Shown here piece after piece: positions 53,187-62,973 of a DNA stretch of 64,000 bases (position 1 is the first letter of the stretch; every line of letters starts with the position of its first letter). The position numbers were made by a program, and so were the translations under genes. The notes below the pieces were generated by a model. That model was not told where the DNA came from, made no database searches, and was given only the letters and a program-made list of their open reading frames with translations. This DNA is from Bisporella sp. PMI_857. Lineage: Eukaryota > Ascomycota > Leotiomycetes > Helotiales > Helotiaceae. The DNA lies in assembly GCA_021307315.1 (NCBI GenBank), contig JAJSPD010000084.1, positions 62,001 through 126,000 of the forward strand, written 5' to 3'.

Positions 53187-53447
53187 CTATAAACAAAATT
53201 TTCTAACTGCATTTAGTAAAGTAAGCCCGCACATGTTTTCGCCTGGATAGTATTTGAGAAAGAATATTTCAAGCGTAGTGATCTGTTTTGCCCCACGGAA
53301 TCTCTTAATAGCATGCTCACTTAAAGCTTCCTCGAATGCTTTCCCGTCAAAATCCAAATAGCGAGCTTTGATGTAGAAGTATTCTACCCCACCCTTTGCT
53401 ATTTTCTTCTCTCCAAATTTCATACCTGACGCATCTTGGCTGGTCAA
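53187..53447 (-). pseudogene. DUF7025-like fragment of an AAA-type ATPase gene
   Basis: The 86-codon frame reads EYFYIKARYLDFDGKAFEE, then IKRFRGAKQITTLEIFFLKY and YPGENM, matching the pattern ...yidfDG..F......I..F.G...It.L..fPL.yh... of the DUF7025 domain that precedes AAA ATPase domains in filamentous fungi. No AAA Walker motifs follow downstream and the other end abuts the APH-like pseudogene, so this is an isolated scrap. Confidence 0.5.
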
Positions 53448-54176
53448 TAGACGAATGAGGCGTTCTTATGCTATCAAATCGTCCCTTGGCTCATCATTTC
53501 CATTCCTTTGAGAACGAAGGCATTTCGACCAACATACCAAGAAATCTTACCTACCTGACTATGGATGCATACTGTGCTGATCTCTTGGCATGTCATGATA
53601 GCCATATACGGCACCAACCCAACTCTATCATTAGCGAGGAAGATGGCCTATCGCAGCTGGCAAATATATTCACAATGCGGGGGCTTGTTCCTTACTTCAT
53701 AAGCCGCGATCTTTGGCATGGACCATTTATCTTCAACCTCACCAACCTACACAGAGGCAACATCTTTGTGGACGAAAATTGGCACATCAAATATATCATC
53801 GATCTTGAGTGGGCATGCTCGCTTCATATAGAGATGCTAGCTCCTCCATATTGGATAACCAATCGTGGCGTGGATGAGCTTAAAGGTGAAGGGCTTTAAA
53901 CGTTTTGAGAACGCATACCATGAATTCATAGACATATTCGAACAGGAGGAGAAATCGTTTCCACCTGTGTACAGTAGTACAATATACCGCGCAAACATCA
54001 TGAGGAGAGGTTGGAGGGTTGGAAACTTCTAGTACTTCCACGCGCTAAAAAGCCCTAGAGGGCTATTCAACCTTTTTGTCCAGCATATACAGCCAATATT
54101 TGAGCCACGACGGGATATCAGATTGCACAGATGGTATCCGCTTACTGGGCTCCTAACGCACGGGGGATTGTAGCTA

Positions 54177-56154
54177 CAGTGAAACCCCTATATAAGGATG
54201 TGCTTCGGAGACATAGGGTGTATCCTTATAAGTCAGGTATCCTTATGGAGAGGGGTCACGTGACTTAATAGATTGTATTTTAACGTATCTTCAACCACCC
54301 TCTACTTTCGCTTAAAAATGCTGTCAATAGCGACTTGTTTCTTTGATCTAATTCCCTCTCTCGTAATATCCATTGAAAGTCCATCCATAGCTCTCTGAAG
54401 TATAGAGTAATCAGTGTCCTTTTGAAGAACGTAGGCTTGTAGAACCTCAAGAGCGCGAATTGCTTCAGGAGCAAGAACCTTATCCCCAATTTCCTCTTCA
54501 ATTCCATCCTCAGCCTCATCAGCTAACTCTTCTCCCTCGACGTTTCCACTATATCTCTCCACAATAGACTCAAGTATATCCTCATCCTGGTCAGCGATAA
54601 CCTCGCCCGCAGGGTTGATAAAGTCGTTAATCGGCATATGATCTCCTGGTAGTGCTGCAACGCAGACTTGTAGTTCTTCAATTTCGGCAGTAGATAGATT
54701 AGGAGTTGCTTCATTTTCTATATTCTTATTCTTCTCCTTTGGCGGTATAATAGTTAATTTCCAAAAGCACTTCTGGATATTGGCTGGCTCAAGGCCTTCC
54801 CAAGCTCGGCGGCTCCATTGAATAGCTTTCAAGAGATTGACAGTCTTATTTGGATTCTTACCAGCCTCGAGTTGTTGGAGCATATAGAGAACCCATTGCT
54901 TTCGATAGCGTAACTTGAATGACGCAATGATGCCTTGATCCAAAGGCTGCCAATAGGATGTTGTATTTGGAGGAAGCCATTCAATTCGGACGTTCTCAAG
55001 ACCTTGTTTTCCACCAACCAATTCAACTCCAAGCTCGTGACCAGAGAAGTTATCTAACAAGAGTAAGATCTTCCTACCACGCATCTTCTTATTCAACCAG
55101 CGAAGATACTCCTCCATAATCAACCCAGTCATCCACTTTGACTTATTGTTTCGATATTGTACTCGCAGGTTCTTGAGGTTAATATGCTTAAAGCAACGAG
55201 GTTTCTTTGATTTGCCAATTGCCCAGGTGTCTAACTTCTCGGATCCATCCGCGTTGGTTGTAAAGGCAAGAGTAATTCGATCCTTACTCTTTTTACCTCC
55301 GCTTTGGACTTCCGTAGCAAGAGTACGATCTGGTGACATCTTCCAAAAGAGCCCTGTTTCGTCCATATTGAATATATCCTTGTCAGCGTACTCTTTGCAG
55401 AGCGTACGGACATCAGCCATTTGTGTGATATTCTCAGGATTGTTGATATCTGCAGCGGCAGCCTCTCCATGTTGTATGTATTCCTTAATCTTGAAACGCG
55501 TCTTAAACCCACCTAGCCAGCCATTTGACCACTTTGGCTCTTCGATATCGCGGTATTGTGGTAGAAGAATCCATATATCATGTGCTTTTGCCTTAAGGAT
55601 CTCGCCTGTAATCGTAGCTTTCTTGTGTTGCATTCGCTGTTGCCATTCATACAATGCCCCCTCTAACTCTGGCCAGTCTCCCTTGTAATGTCTCTTTGCG
55701 CCTAGCTTTCCAGGCTTTTGATTATTGCTATCAAGGTGTGCGAACTGGGAGGAAAGAGCGAAAGATATTTGTCCTTGAGTAATTTTACGGCCAGTGGGTT
55801 GACTCTCAAACCAGGTAGCAAGTTGCTCTTGAGTACACGGGTGGGAGGCATAGCGACGGCGGAGGTTTCGGCGCTCGAGGTCGGTAATAGCATTTCTCTT
55901 TCTCTTAAGCTTTGGAGGATTCGGAGGATTCGAAGCTTCAGGAGCATCTGCCATATCCATATCGGCGGTGATAATGGCTATAGCTATAAGGATTATTTGG
56001 TGTACTGTAGAGGTTGGAACCCTAAAAAGTTAAGGATATCCTACGCGTCGAGGTTATCCTTAGCTCCCCGCAAAAAACGCGTGGGACCTTATCGGAGCAT
56101 CCTTATTGGTCAGGTATCCTTATGAAGGTGCATCCTTATATAGGGGTTTCACTG
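54177..56154 (-). mobile_element. pogo/Tigger-type DNA transposon, intact copy 2 (inverted relative to copy 1)
   Basis: Length (1978 bp), terminal cagtgaaacccctatata, TA flanks (54175-54176 and 56155-56156) and interior match the element at 2860-4837 in the reverse orientation. The one base change noticed lies outside the transposase frame. The target TA is inside the coding sequence of the APH-like pseudogene. Near identity and intact ends indicate very recent movement. Confidence 0.95.
54302..55960 (-). CDS. pogo/Tigger-type DDE transposase, identical to that of copy 1
   Basis: 552 residues, the same translated protein as at 3054-4712: psq HTH (25-80), CENP-B/Tc5 HTH (95-170), and catalytic aspartates at 200, 303 and 341, with an acidic C-terminus. 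There are no stops or shifts. With the other copy it forms an inverted pair about 50 kb apart that could recombine or form a very large inverted repeat. Confidence 0.95.
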   Translation of the reverse strand: MDMADAPEASNPPNPPKLKRKRNAITDLERRNLRRRYASHPCTQEQLATWFESQPTGRKITQGQISFALSSQFAHLDSNNQKPGKLGAKRHYKGDWPELEGALYEWQQRMQHKKATITGEILKAKAHDIWILLPQYRDIEEPKWSNGWLGGFKTRFKIKEYIQHGEAAAADINNPENITQMADVRTLCKEYADKDIFNMDETGLFWKMSPDRTLATEVQSGGKKSKDRITLAFTTNADGSEKLDTWAIGKSKKPRCFKHINLKNLRVQYRNNKSKWMTGLIMEEYLRWLNKKMRGRKILLLLDNFSGHELGVELVGGKQGLENVRIEWLPPNTTSYWQPLDQGIIASFKLRYRKQWVLYMLQQLEAGKNPNKTVNLLKAIQWSRRAWEGLEPANIQKCFWKLTIIPPKEKNKNIENEATPNLSTAEIEELQVCVAALPGDHMPINDFINPAGEVIADQDEDILESIVERYSGNVEGEELADEAEDGIEEEIGDKVLAPEAIRALEVLQAYVLQKDTDYSILQRAMDGLSMDITREGIRSKKQVAIDSIFKRK

Positions 56155-56239
56155 TACAAAACTTGAGGACAAAAAAAAGTACGAGCAACAGTTGCGACAA
56201 TTGTTTAAGGAGACCTCATATTCTGAATCGAATTCGTAG

Positions 56240-56539
56240 GGTAGATCGTGTTGATGAGGTCTATAGATCTCAAGAGAATTGACAGGTTCGCAACCTGTAC
56301 CTCAGGTAGCTGAGATTCAGTGCAGGCCGAGAATTGTACGTTTTAGGGGTAAATGTCAAAACATCACGAATAGTTGGAATGAAAAAGATGTAAATTTGTC
56401 CAACGCAAATAGCGCCTTTATGTTTGACTACACCACATCCTCCTCAACTCGAGAATAAGAATCAGACGAAGGTCGCTCGAATGATGAAATTGACTGTGTC
56501 AAATATCAGTGATGTTAGACGCACGACGGTATTAGCATA
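56240..56539. other. Spacer between two transposons
   Basis: About 300 bp of host flank following the APH-like pseudogene stop. No feature supported. Confidence 0.4.
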
Positions 56540-58375
56540 AGTCTACCCCCCTAGTAGTCGGCCACCCCCTGTAGTCGGCCACCTCGCTTAGCACAACACC
56601 ATTCCCTACCTACCCACTTTCGACTCAAATCTTTTAATCATCTCTTAATAGAATTCTTTTAAATTTTGCAGACGGCTAGAACTGATGATGAAGCGCTCAT
56701 ATACTGAAGATGACGTCCAATATGCACTTAGGGACATAGCTAATGGCAAGTCCGAGCGCAAAGCTAGTCTCGACTGGGGTGTACCACGAGGCACTCTTCA
56801 AGACAGGATTTCAGGCCGCCTTTCTCGATCAGAAGCTCATGCATATGAGCAAAGGCTTGCCCCGATCCAGGAACAACGTCTTACAGATTGGGTACTGGTT
56901 CAGGAAAGCTTAGGCCAGAGTCCTACCCATACGCAACTCCGGGCTTTAGCAGAACGAATTTTGGTTGCTCGACACGATGCTGTACCACTCGGAAAGCGCT
57001 GGATGGCCGGCTTTCTTCGCCGGAATCCTGTTCTTAAAACTAAAAAGCAATTCAGGATCGATTCTGTACGTGTTAATGGTGCTACTTCCGATATTATTAA
57101 GGGTTGGTTCCAAAAATTGGAAGTCCCGGCTATTAAAGCTATTAAGCCGGAAAATCGCTGGAATATGGACGAAGCAGGAATCATGGAAGGCCAAGGGGAG
57201 AATGGGCTAGTAGTTGGGAGTGCCCAAAAACGCTTTATTCAAAAGAAACAGCCAGGATCTAAGGCTTGGACTTCATTTATCGAGTGTATTTCGCCGATAG
57301 GCAAAGCATTGCTTCCACTTGTTATATTTAAAGGGAAATCAGTCCAACAACAATGGTTTCCTATAAGTTTAGAGCCTTACCAAAGCTGGAAGTTTACTGC
57401 AACTGATAATGGGTGGACTTCTAACGCTACTGCTCTTGAATGGTTGCAAAAAGTCTTTATACCCCAGACAGTACCACGTGATCCTAAAGAGCCTCGTTTA
57501 CTTATTTTAGACGGCCATGGAAGCCATGAAACACTAGAGTTTATGTGGGAATGCTATTCGAATAATATATATTTATTATTTTTACCACCGCACACTTCAC
57601 ATGTGCTTCAGCCTTTGGATTTATCGGTATTCTTCCCTTTAAAGCAAGCTTACCGAAAGCGGCTTGGTGCTTTGGCTCTTTTGAACGATTCAACTCCAAT
57701 TTGGAAACAAAACTTCCTAAACTGCTATAAGCTAGCTCGGATAGATGCTTTAACAGTTGCAAATTGTAAAGCAGGTTGGAAAGCTTCGGGGTTATGGCCG
57801 GTCAGGATCTCGAAGCCTTTTATGAGCCGATTACTACTCGAAAATGGTAATAGAGCGGTCGAGCAAACTCCAAGAACTTCAAAAAAGGATCAAGTACCTG
57901 AATGGAACCAGGATAGTTCATTTATAGTTTTTAAAACTCCTCAAAAAAGTGAGGATATCCGAGATCAGGCCAGGCAAATCACGGGACTTGGGACAGCCGA
58001 CCCTACAACTGCTAGAGTGCTTTTCAGGAAAGTAGCAAAAAGCTTAGACAATAAAGATTATGTTATTGCCCAGCATGAGCTTCGAATTAAGCAACTTGAG
58101 GCTAGAGTGCTACAACTTGAGCCTAGGAAGCGGCGGAAGGTAGTGACTAGTCCAAATTCCAAGTTTGTCGATATTGAGGCTATTTATAAAGCACAGATAG
58201 AGGCTGGGGACCGCCAAAATGTACCATTAGATTCTGATAGCGTTGTTAGTATTGCCTCTACTTTATCTCATATAACAATTAAGGAATAAAAAGTTATTGG
58301 GGTTGTAAATAGGTGGTGGTGAATTAAGCGAGGTGGCCGACTACAGGGGGTGGCCGACTACTAGGGGGGTAGACT
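56540..58375 (+). mobile_element. Fot1/pogo-like DNA transposon, intact (family B, copy 2)
   Basis: 1836 bp, flanked by TA (56538-56539 and 58376-58377). The ends read agtctacccccctagtagtc and its complement. Each arm has two direct gtagtcggccacc units and then cctcgcttagca, the same architecture as the element at 24660-26493 with a different C-rich unit. The interior carries one intact transposase gene. Confidence 0.92.
56685..58289 (+). CDS. Fot1/pogo-like DDE transposase, 534 aa
   Basis: A psq-type HTH (residues 5-50, YTEDDVQYALRDIANG and GVPRGTLQDRI) and a CENP-B/Tc5 HTH (60-130, WVLVQESLGQSPTHTQ, RWMAGFLRRNP) precede the catalytic core, with D162 (NMDEAGIMEG), an aspartate in LILDGHGSH near 276 and one in SHVLQPLDLS near 312. 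The frame is uninterrupted. The start could be codon 1 or 2 (two ATGs). It has the same length as the paralogue at 24744-26348, with strongly conserved core and more variable N- and C-termini. A functional enzyme is plausible. Confidence 0.94.
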   Translation: MMKRSYTEDDVQYALRDIANGKSERKASLDWGVPRGTLQDRISGRLSRSEAHAYEQRLAPIQEQRLTDWVLVQESLGQSPTHTQLRALAERILVARHDAVPLGKRWMAGFLRRNPVLKTKKQFRIDSVRVNGATSDIIKGWFQKLEVPAIKAIKPENRWNMDEAGIMEGQGENGLVVGSAQKRFIQKKQPGSKAWTSFIECISPIGKALLPLVIFKGKSVQQQWFPISLEPYQSWKFTATDNGWTSNATALEWLQKVFIPQTVPRDPKEPRLLILDGHGSHETLEFMWECYSNNIYLLFLPPHTSHVLQPLDLSVFFPLKQAYRKRLGALALLNDSTPIWKQNFLNCYKLARIDALTVANCKAGWKASGLWPVRISKPFMSRLLLENGNRAVEQTPRTSKKDQVPEWNQDSSFIVFKTPQKSEDIRDQARQITGLGTADPTTARVLFRKVAKSLDNKDYVIAQHELRIKQLEARVLQLEPRKRRKVVTSPNSKFVDIEAIYKAQIEAGDRQNVPLDSDSVVSIASTLSHITIKE

Positions 58376-60512
58376 TACTTCAGCTAAAAATATGTTGCTT
58401 TGGGTCTCTGTTAAATAGTTAGTAAAGATCACATATTTTAGGCATCGTCTCCAGACCGAAATTCCAATTAGTCTGCTGTATCACATCGGAGCGTCGAAAC
58501 AGCATTGAGATAAGGTCGGCGATTCCATGAATAATTGTGAGGAATAATATGGCAGCCATACTTTTGATATTAGTGTTGTGGAATACTTAGAGTTATGAAG
58601 GATGTTGTAGCTGCAAACGAAAGGTGGACCTGGGCAAGGACATGACGTCAGATGAACAAAGAGATCTATTAACCTCCGAATTTGTACTTATATGGCTAAC
58701 ATATATGCCCGAAATTTGCTAGACCCAGATGGCGAAGAAGCTATCGGCCTAGAAAAGGTACATGCGTTCCTCATGTACTGGCTTTATTCTGCGTCGGAAA
58801 CTCTGTGCCTGTCTTTGCTAAAAGGAAGGTTTAACACTTGGAATATGGATAGTGATGGAAGCTGGAGGACTTGGTCATTCGCCACCAAATTGCGAGGTAT
58901 TGGGGAAAGGAAAAAGAAGTCAAAACGTGCATTGCAATTTCGATATAAGGTTGTGGTATTCAGGCAATTGTTAACGTCCTTAGTCACTGCACTAGTTGTA
59001 GCTCATAATATGTGATGGGGAGCGCATTGCGTGAAAATGCAGACGCGAAGTGATGTTGTTGGACATTTTCGGCGTGCTGCATATGTGGGACCTAACATAG
59101 GCCAATGATACTGTTGTACAGGTCCAAACAAATTAGCAGTGGGGGAAGTCTTTGGCAAGGGTCAATAATGCTAGACTCACCAATTAGTGTTTAGCATTCG
59201 TCCTCGCCACAGAGACTCCATTGCTAATGGTTTGGCCTTGTACGAAAGTAGAAAAGAATAGCCCAATTATAGCACTTATGCTGGGCACATTACTGGCTTG
59301 TGAGACTTGGACGGGGAACAATAATTGTGGGTCGGTTATTTTTTCGCTGGTGTTAGTGAGGCGAGGTTACGTCACTCAAAGTGGGACCTGGGACAATTGG
59401 CATGCGTTAGAGCTCTGTGGCGAGCTGTGTTCCATATGAAATTAGCTAAAAGAACAATAGTGATGAGAAGATAGTTTAGACGAATACTTTTTTGCTCTCG
59501 GGTACTAATCGTGGAGCTCCTTCGTTAGCTCAGCATTGTCTTTTCGCCAGTACTGTAGCAAAGACAAAGGAAAGGAAGAAGCTATGACCAGTCGACGCTT
59601 CTCTGGCAAGCAACCAACAGTTTGCGAATACACGAGTAAGCATTTCAAGGCAGCTCTATGCAGCATGACCAGTTGATCATCAAAAATCCAACTGTGGCAA
59701 TTGTGCCATAGCCAAGCAACCTTGGAACTACCAATAGAAATACAGAACTTCCCTGAATAGCGGGCATGCACAGACGCCCCATGCTGGAATATTTGGGCAT
59801 GTTGGACTGGCGCGGAGTCGGGCATTTTGCCGTGCCAGCAAAGCGAAGATTAAGAAAGATGATCACCATATGGTGATGCATTGCAGGCCTCCTTATCATT
59901 TATGAAAATTGTTCTGATTTCATTCTGTGACCATCCTAAACTGGACCATTCTGTCGTCATACTGGACCGGAACTACAGCTGTACCTCGTTGTTTATCCGT
60001 CATATGGAGTACCCGGATCGGTCCCCTCTTCTCCACAAAACCTTCGCCTTGAAAATAATCGTTATAATTGCAAAATAACTAACTCCTACTTCTCTCGCAC
60101 CTATCGTACCTCTAAATGCAAAACAGCACTTATGTCCCATGCCAACCATTGGCCATAGCAACCTCTCCTACCCCAAACCACTCGATACAGAGTTTTGCTT
60201 CACTTTACGCCATAACATAACTGCCTAGCAGAGGCTGGGAGCAATACATATCTCCACTCTCAACTAGAGAAACAAAGAAACTGCACGTGTTGTATACGTT
60301 TTAAACACATCTGAAATAGAAAATCTTTGCGAATGTTGCTTGCTCTTCAGAGAAATTGTAGTAGCAACTATGTAAAGCTTTCTCAAAAGCTCTGAGAAAG
60401 AGAGTGTGCTGACTTTCTGTTAAGTGTCGTGATTCAGCTTTAAAAGCTCAAACGCATACTCTTCCTCTTATACCACATAATTGCGCATTGCATAGCACAC
60501 AAAATCCACATA
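58376..60512. other. Long intergenic stretch, weak hint of a decayed regulator
   Basis: About 2.1 kb. The plus-strand frame 58692-59015 starts ANIYARNLLDPDGEEAIGLE and VHAFLMYWLYSAS, vaguely like the middle homology region of Zn2Cys6 factors, but it is short and unsupported by other motifs. The rest, including the T-rich leader region before the bZIP gene, shows nothing definite. Confidence 0.3.
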
Positions 60513-61206
60513 ATGGAGTACCAACCTACACCAAACATTGAGTTGGACTTTCTCAACCTCGACGATGATGCAAGCATGGCATCGATTTGCTTTTTTCAGA
60601 CACCAATCTTCCAGGATCCGAACGCCGCTTTGAATGACATGTTCAAGACTGGACTAACGCCACTAGGCTTTCCAAACGGAGTTCCAAACACAACATAACT
60701 CATGGAGCAACCTAGGATCCTTGAATGAACCTCAAAGCTACTTTCCAGAGATTCCACGACCAGAAGACCATGCATCCATTGCTCTCAGTGTTGAGTCCGC
60801 AGAAAGTATCAGCCAAGCTACATCATTGACAGCCTCTGAGGCATCAGAAGTCTTGGCGAAGCCAAAAAGAGGCCGGCCACGGAAAAGTAGGGCCAAAAAG
60901 CAGCTTTCTGCGCAGCAGGAGTACGAGAAGCGCCAACGATTTCTAGAGCGTAATCGTCAGGCTGCTAGCAAGTGTCGGGAGCGGAAGAAAAACTGGATTA
61001 CTGAGCAGGACAAAAAAATGAAACAAGAGCAAGCAAAGAACGCGAAGCTAAAAGCGGAATGTGATGTTCTTCACCAGGAAGTCCACAATATTTTGTATAT
61101 ACTTTATCAGCATGCCAAAAGTGGATGCAACAAGGACGAACTTCATGCTTTTTTGAAGTCAAAATCGATTTTAGATCTGACTAGCTCAAGGGCTCAGGAC
61201 AGTTAG
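60513..61206 (+). CDS. bZIP transcription factor (Atf/CREB-like) with an apparent frameshift
   Basis: The ATG at 60513 opens 61 codons ending in GFPNGVPNTT and a TAA at 60696-60698. One frame over, the sequence continues SWSNLGSLNEPQSYFPEIPR without a start of its own, through ESISQATSLTASEASEVLAK, an AT-hook-like KRGRPRKSRAK, and the basic region FLERNRQAASKCRERKKNW (N-x7-R consensus). A leucine zipper follows, then an HAKSGCNKDELHAFL tail. The pieces read as one ~230-residue bZIP protein if one base is missing near 60690. No intron fits, as the gap is too small. It acts in the nucleus as a dimer if functional. It may be a pseudogene or a sequencing error. Confidence 0.75.
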
Positions 61207-62973
61207 TACGTAGGATTTCTGACATAGTAACATCAAGCACGAATAACGAGTCGGTTCAGAACTTACCGACACATAGCTAAGCGATCACAGTCTGGGGAAC
61301 TGGAAAGCTTGCTTAAGGCGAAAGGATTTGTGGATATGGAAAGATAGAAATAATGATGTCCAACTGAGTAGGAGGCACGCAGGCTAGGACGGTAAACCAA
61401 AGGCAAACTTTCGAGTTGCTTATCTATTCTTGGGTGTTCCAAGTTGTGAACCGTCAATGTACTTGCTTGGCACCGGCTTCAGTCTGCTAGTGTGCGAGAT
61501 TCTTGAATTGACACGGCGTTGGCTTGGCTGAAGAGCACCTAAGCTGGAGGTACCTGGGTTTTTTTTGAGGTAGTAAAAGCTGTTTTGTCGCTAGCGAAAG
61601 AAAAATCCATCGCCTAGTTTTCTAATCACCACTGTTGCCTATTATTCTAGTGCAACATGTATGCTTGTGGCAAGAGCTTTAACAAGAAGTATTGCTAGTC
61701 TTTGTAAGCTTTGTAATGATGTCGTGGATGTGGCAGGCAGCCTTTCTCTGCGTGCAGAGCTCACATAATATCATTCTAATGAGAGGTTAACATGCGTCTA
61801 TGTAAGACGGTCTGCCTTTTGAGTGACTTTTCTAAGTTGATTTTATATTTTTAGTCCCATACAAGGCTTGATCATAAGGCCGCGACCGTGGCATCCGCGT
61901 GACCATCCTTTGTCTCTTTCCGTCCCATTTATAAGACCGGAAACATTCTATCCTTCGAGATTCTTAAGCATGGGAAAATAGTACGCCGTAGATAGAAAGT
62001 GGAAATGAAAGAGGTGAAAGTCAAACTGATGGGGGATGGGGATATAGGATGACATTTTACAGGTGACTTCATACGTGGTTGGCAGAAGGAAGGCAAGGGA
62101 TTGAATGGCATGATTTGATTGGTCTGCCTGTAACTGAAGAATGGTGGTTCTCCGGTTGAGAAATCCGGTGCAATGAAAATATTGTTAGTAGGTTGCTTTG
62201 AAATATTAACTGGAGGGGAGTAAACGTCTCTCATTTCCGGTCAATTTGAGTTTGCATTTAAGAAAGTTTTGGAAAAGCAAATGCATTCTTAATACTTCTA
62301 TATAATAGCCCATTACAAAAGGCTTTGGCATTTTATTGATAACGTGTATTCAATTCGACAACCGCAGCACGTGATTAAATCAAGTGGCTTTGAACTGTGC
62401 AATATTATTTGCCGATTTAAGCGAGCTCATAATGTTATACCAAGCTCAAGTCAAAAAAGATATTAAAACTCATACTAAGTTAAGCTTATAGCTTTGATTA
62501 GCTTGACGCTTGATGATGACTTAGTAATAAGTAGCACGTGATTCTATTCTAATTCTCCTGTTGATTCGCTCGCTTAAATTTGAAGTCGCCCTATGTTTAG
62601 CGTGAAGCCGCTTGAAATTGTACCCGGAATATCAAGGCTTTGACGAAGACAGAAATACAGCTCCCGCTAATAATAATCGAAGTTTGCAATAGAAAGATGC
62701 ATTGGCGATGTCGATATAGTCGTTGACTACTACGTCGAAGACTACTCATTTAGGAATTGCAGCTGAAAAGGAGGCTTTAATCTTACTTCTAAACAAAAAG
62801 CAAATAGTTGATTTGTAGGATCTGAATTCCGCCGCGGCAGATTCATTATAATTATTGGTCGGATGTCAAACCCGTAAAAACTTCCTTTTTTAGGCAGGAA
62901 CCAGTATAACTATAAAACTTTATACCAGTCCAAGAACAACAGTCAATCGCACCAGAGCTAGTCATATTTTTCT
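61207..62973. other. Intergenic, nothing recognised
   Basis: About 1.8 kb between two regulator genes. Short frames only; the region around 62330-62560 is AT-rich with scattered cacgtga words (62369, 62535). No gene supported. Confidence 0.4.

Larger units (their letters stand above)
53468..56239 (+). pseudogene. Aminoglycoside-phosphotransferase (APH)-like gene, decayed and split by a pogo insertion
   Basis: The left part, 53468-54176, encodes FIFNLTNLHRGNIFVDENWH and then IKYIIDLEWACSLH, the catalytic-loop and DLEW metal motifs of the fungal APH-like phosphotransferase family. A frame change near 53890 leads to KRFENAYHEFIDIFEQEEKS and, after a TAG, YFHALKSPRGLFNLFVQHIQ. Another frame change then gives SAYWAPNARGIV up to the TA at 54175. 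Beyond the transposon (54177-56154) the frame resumes with KLEDKKKYEQQLRQLFKE and ends with TAG at 56237. Typical C-termini in this family read WAP...KL.D...Y..QL...F, so both sides belong together. The N-terminal lobe is missing. The family's substrates in fungi are unknown. Confidence 0.75.

Noticed and set aside
58692..59015. Fragment of a Zn2Cys6 regulator
   Set aside because: The resemblance to a middle homology region is too weak and no zinc cluster or extension was found.
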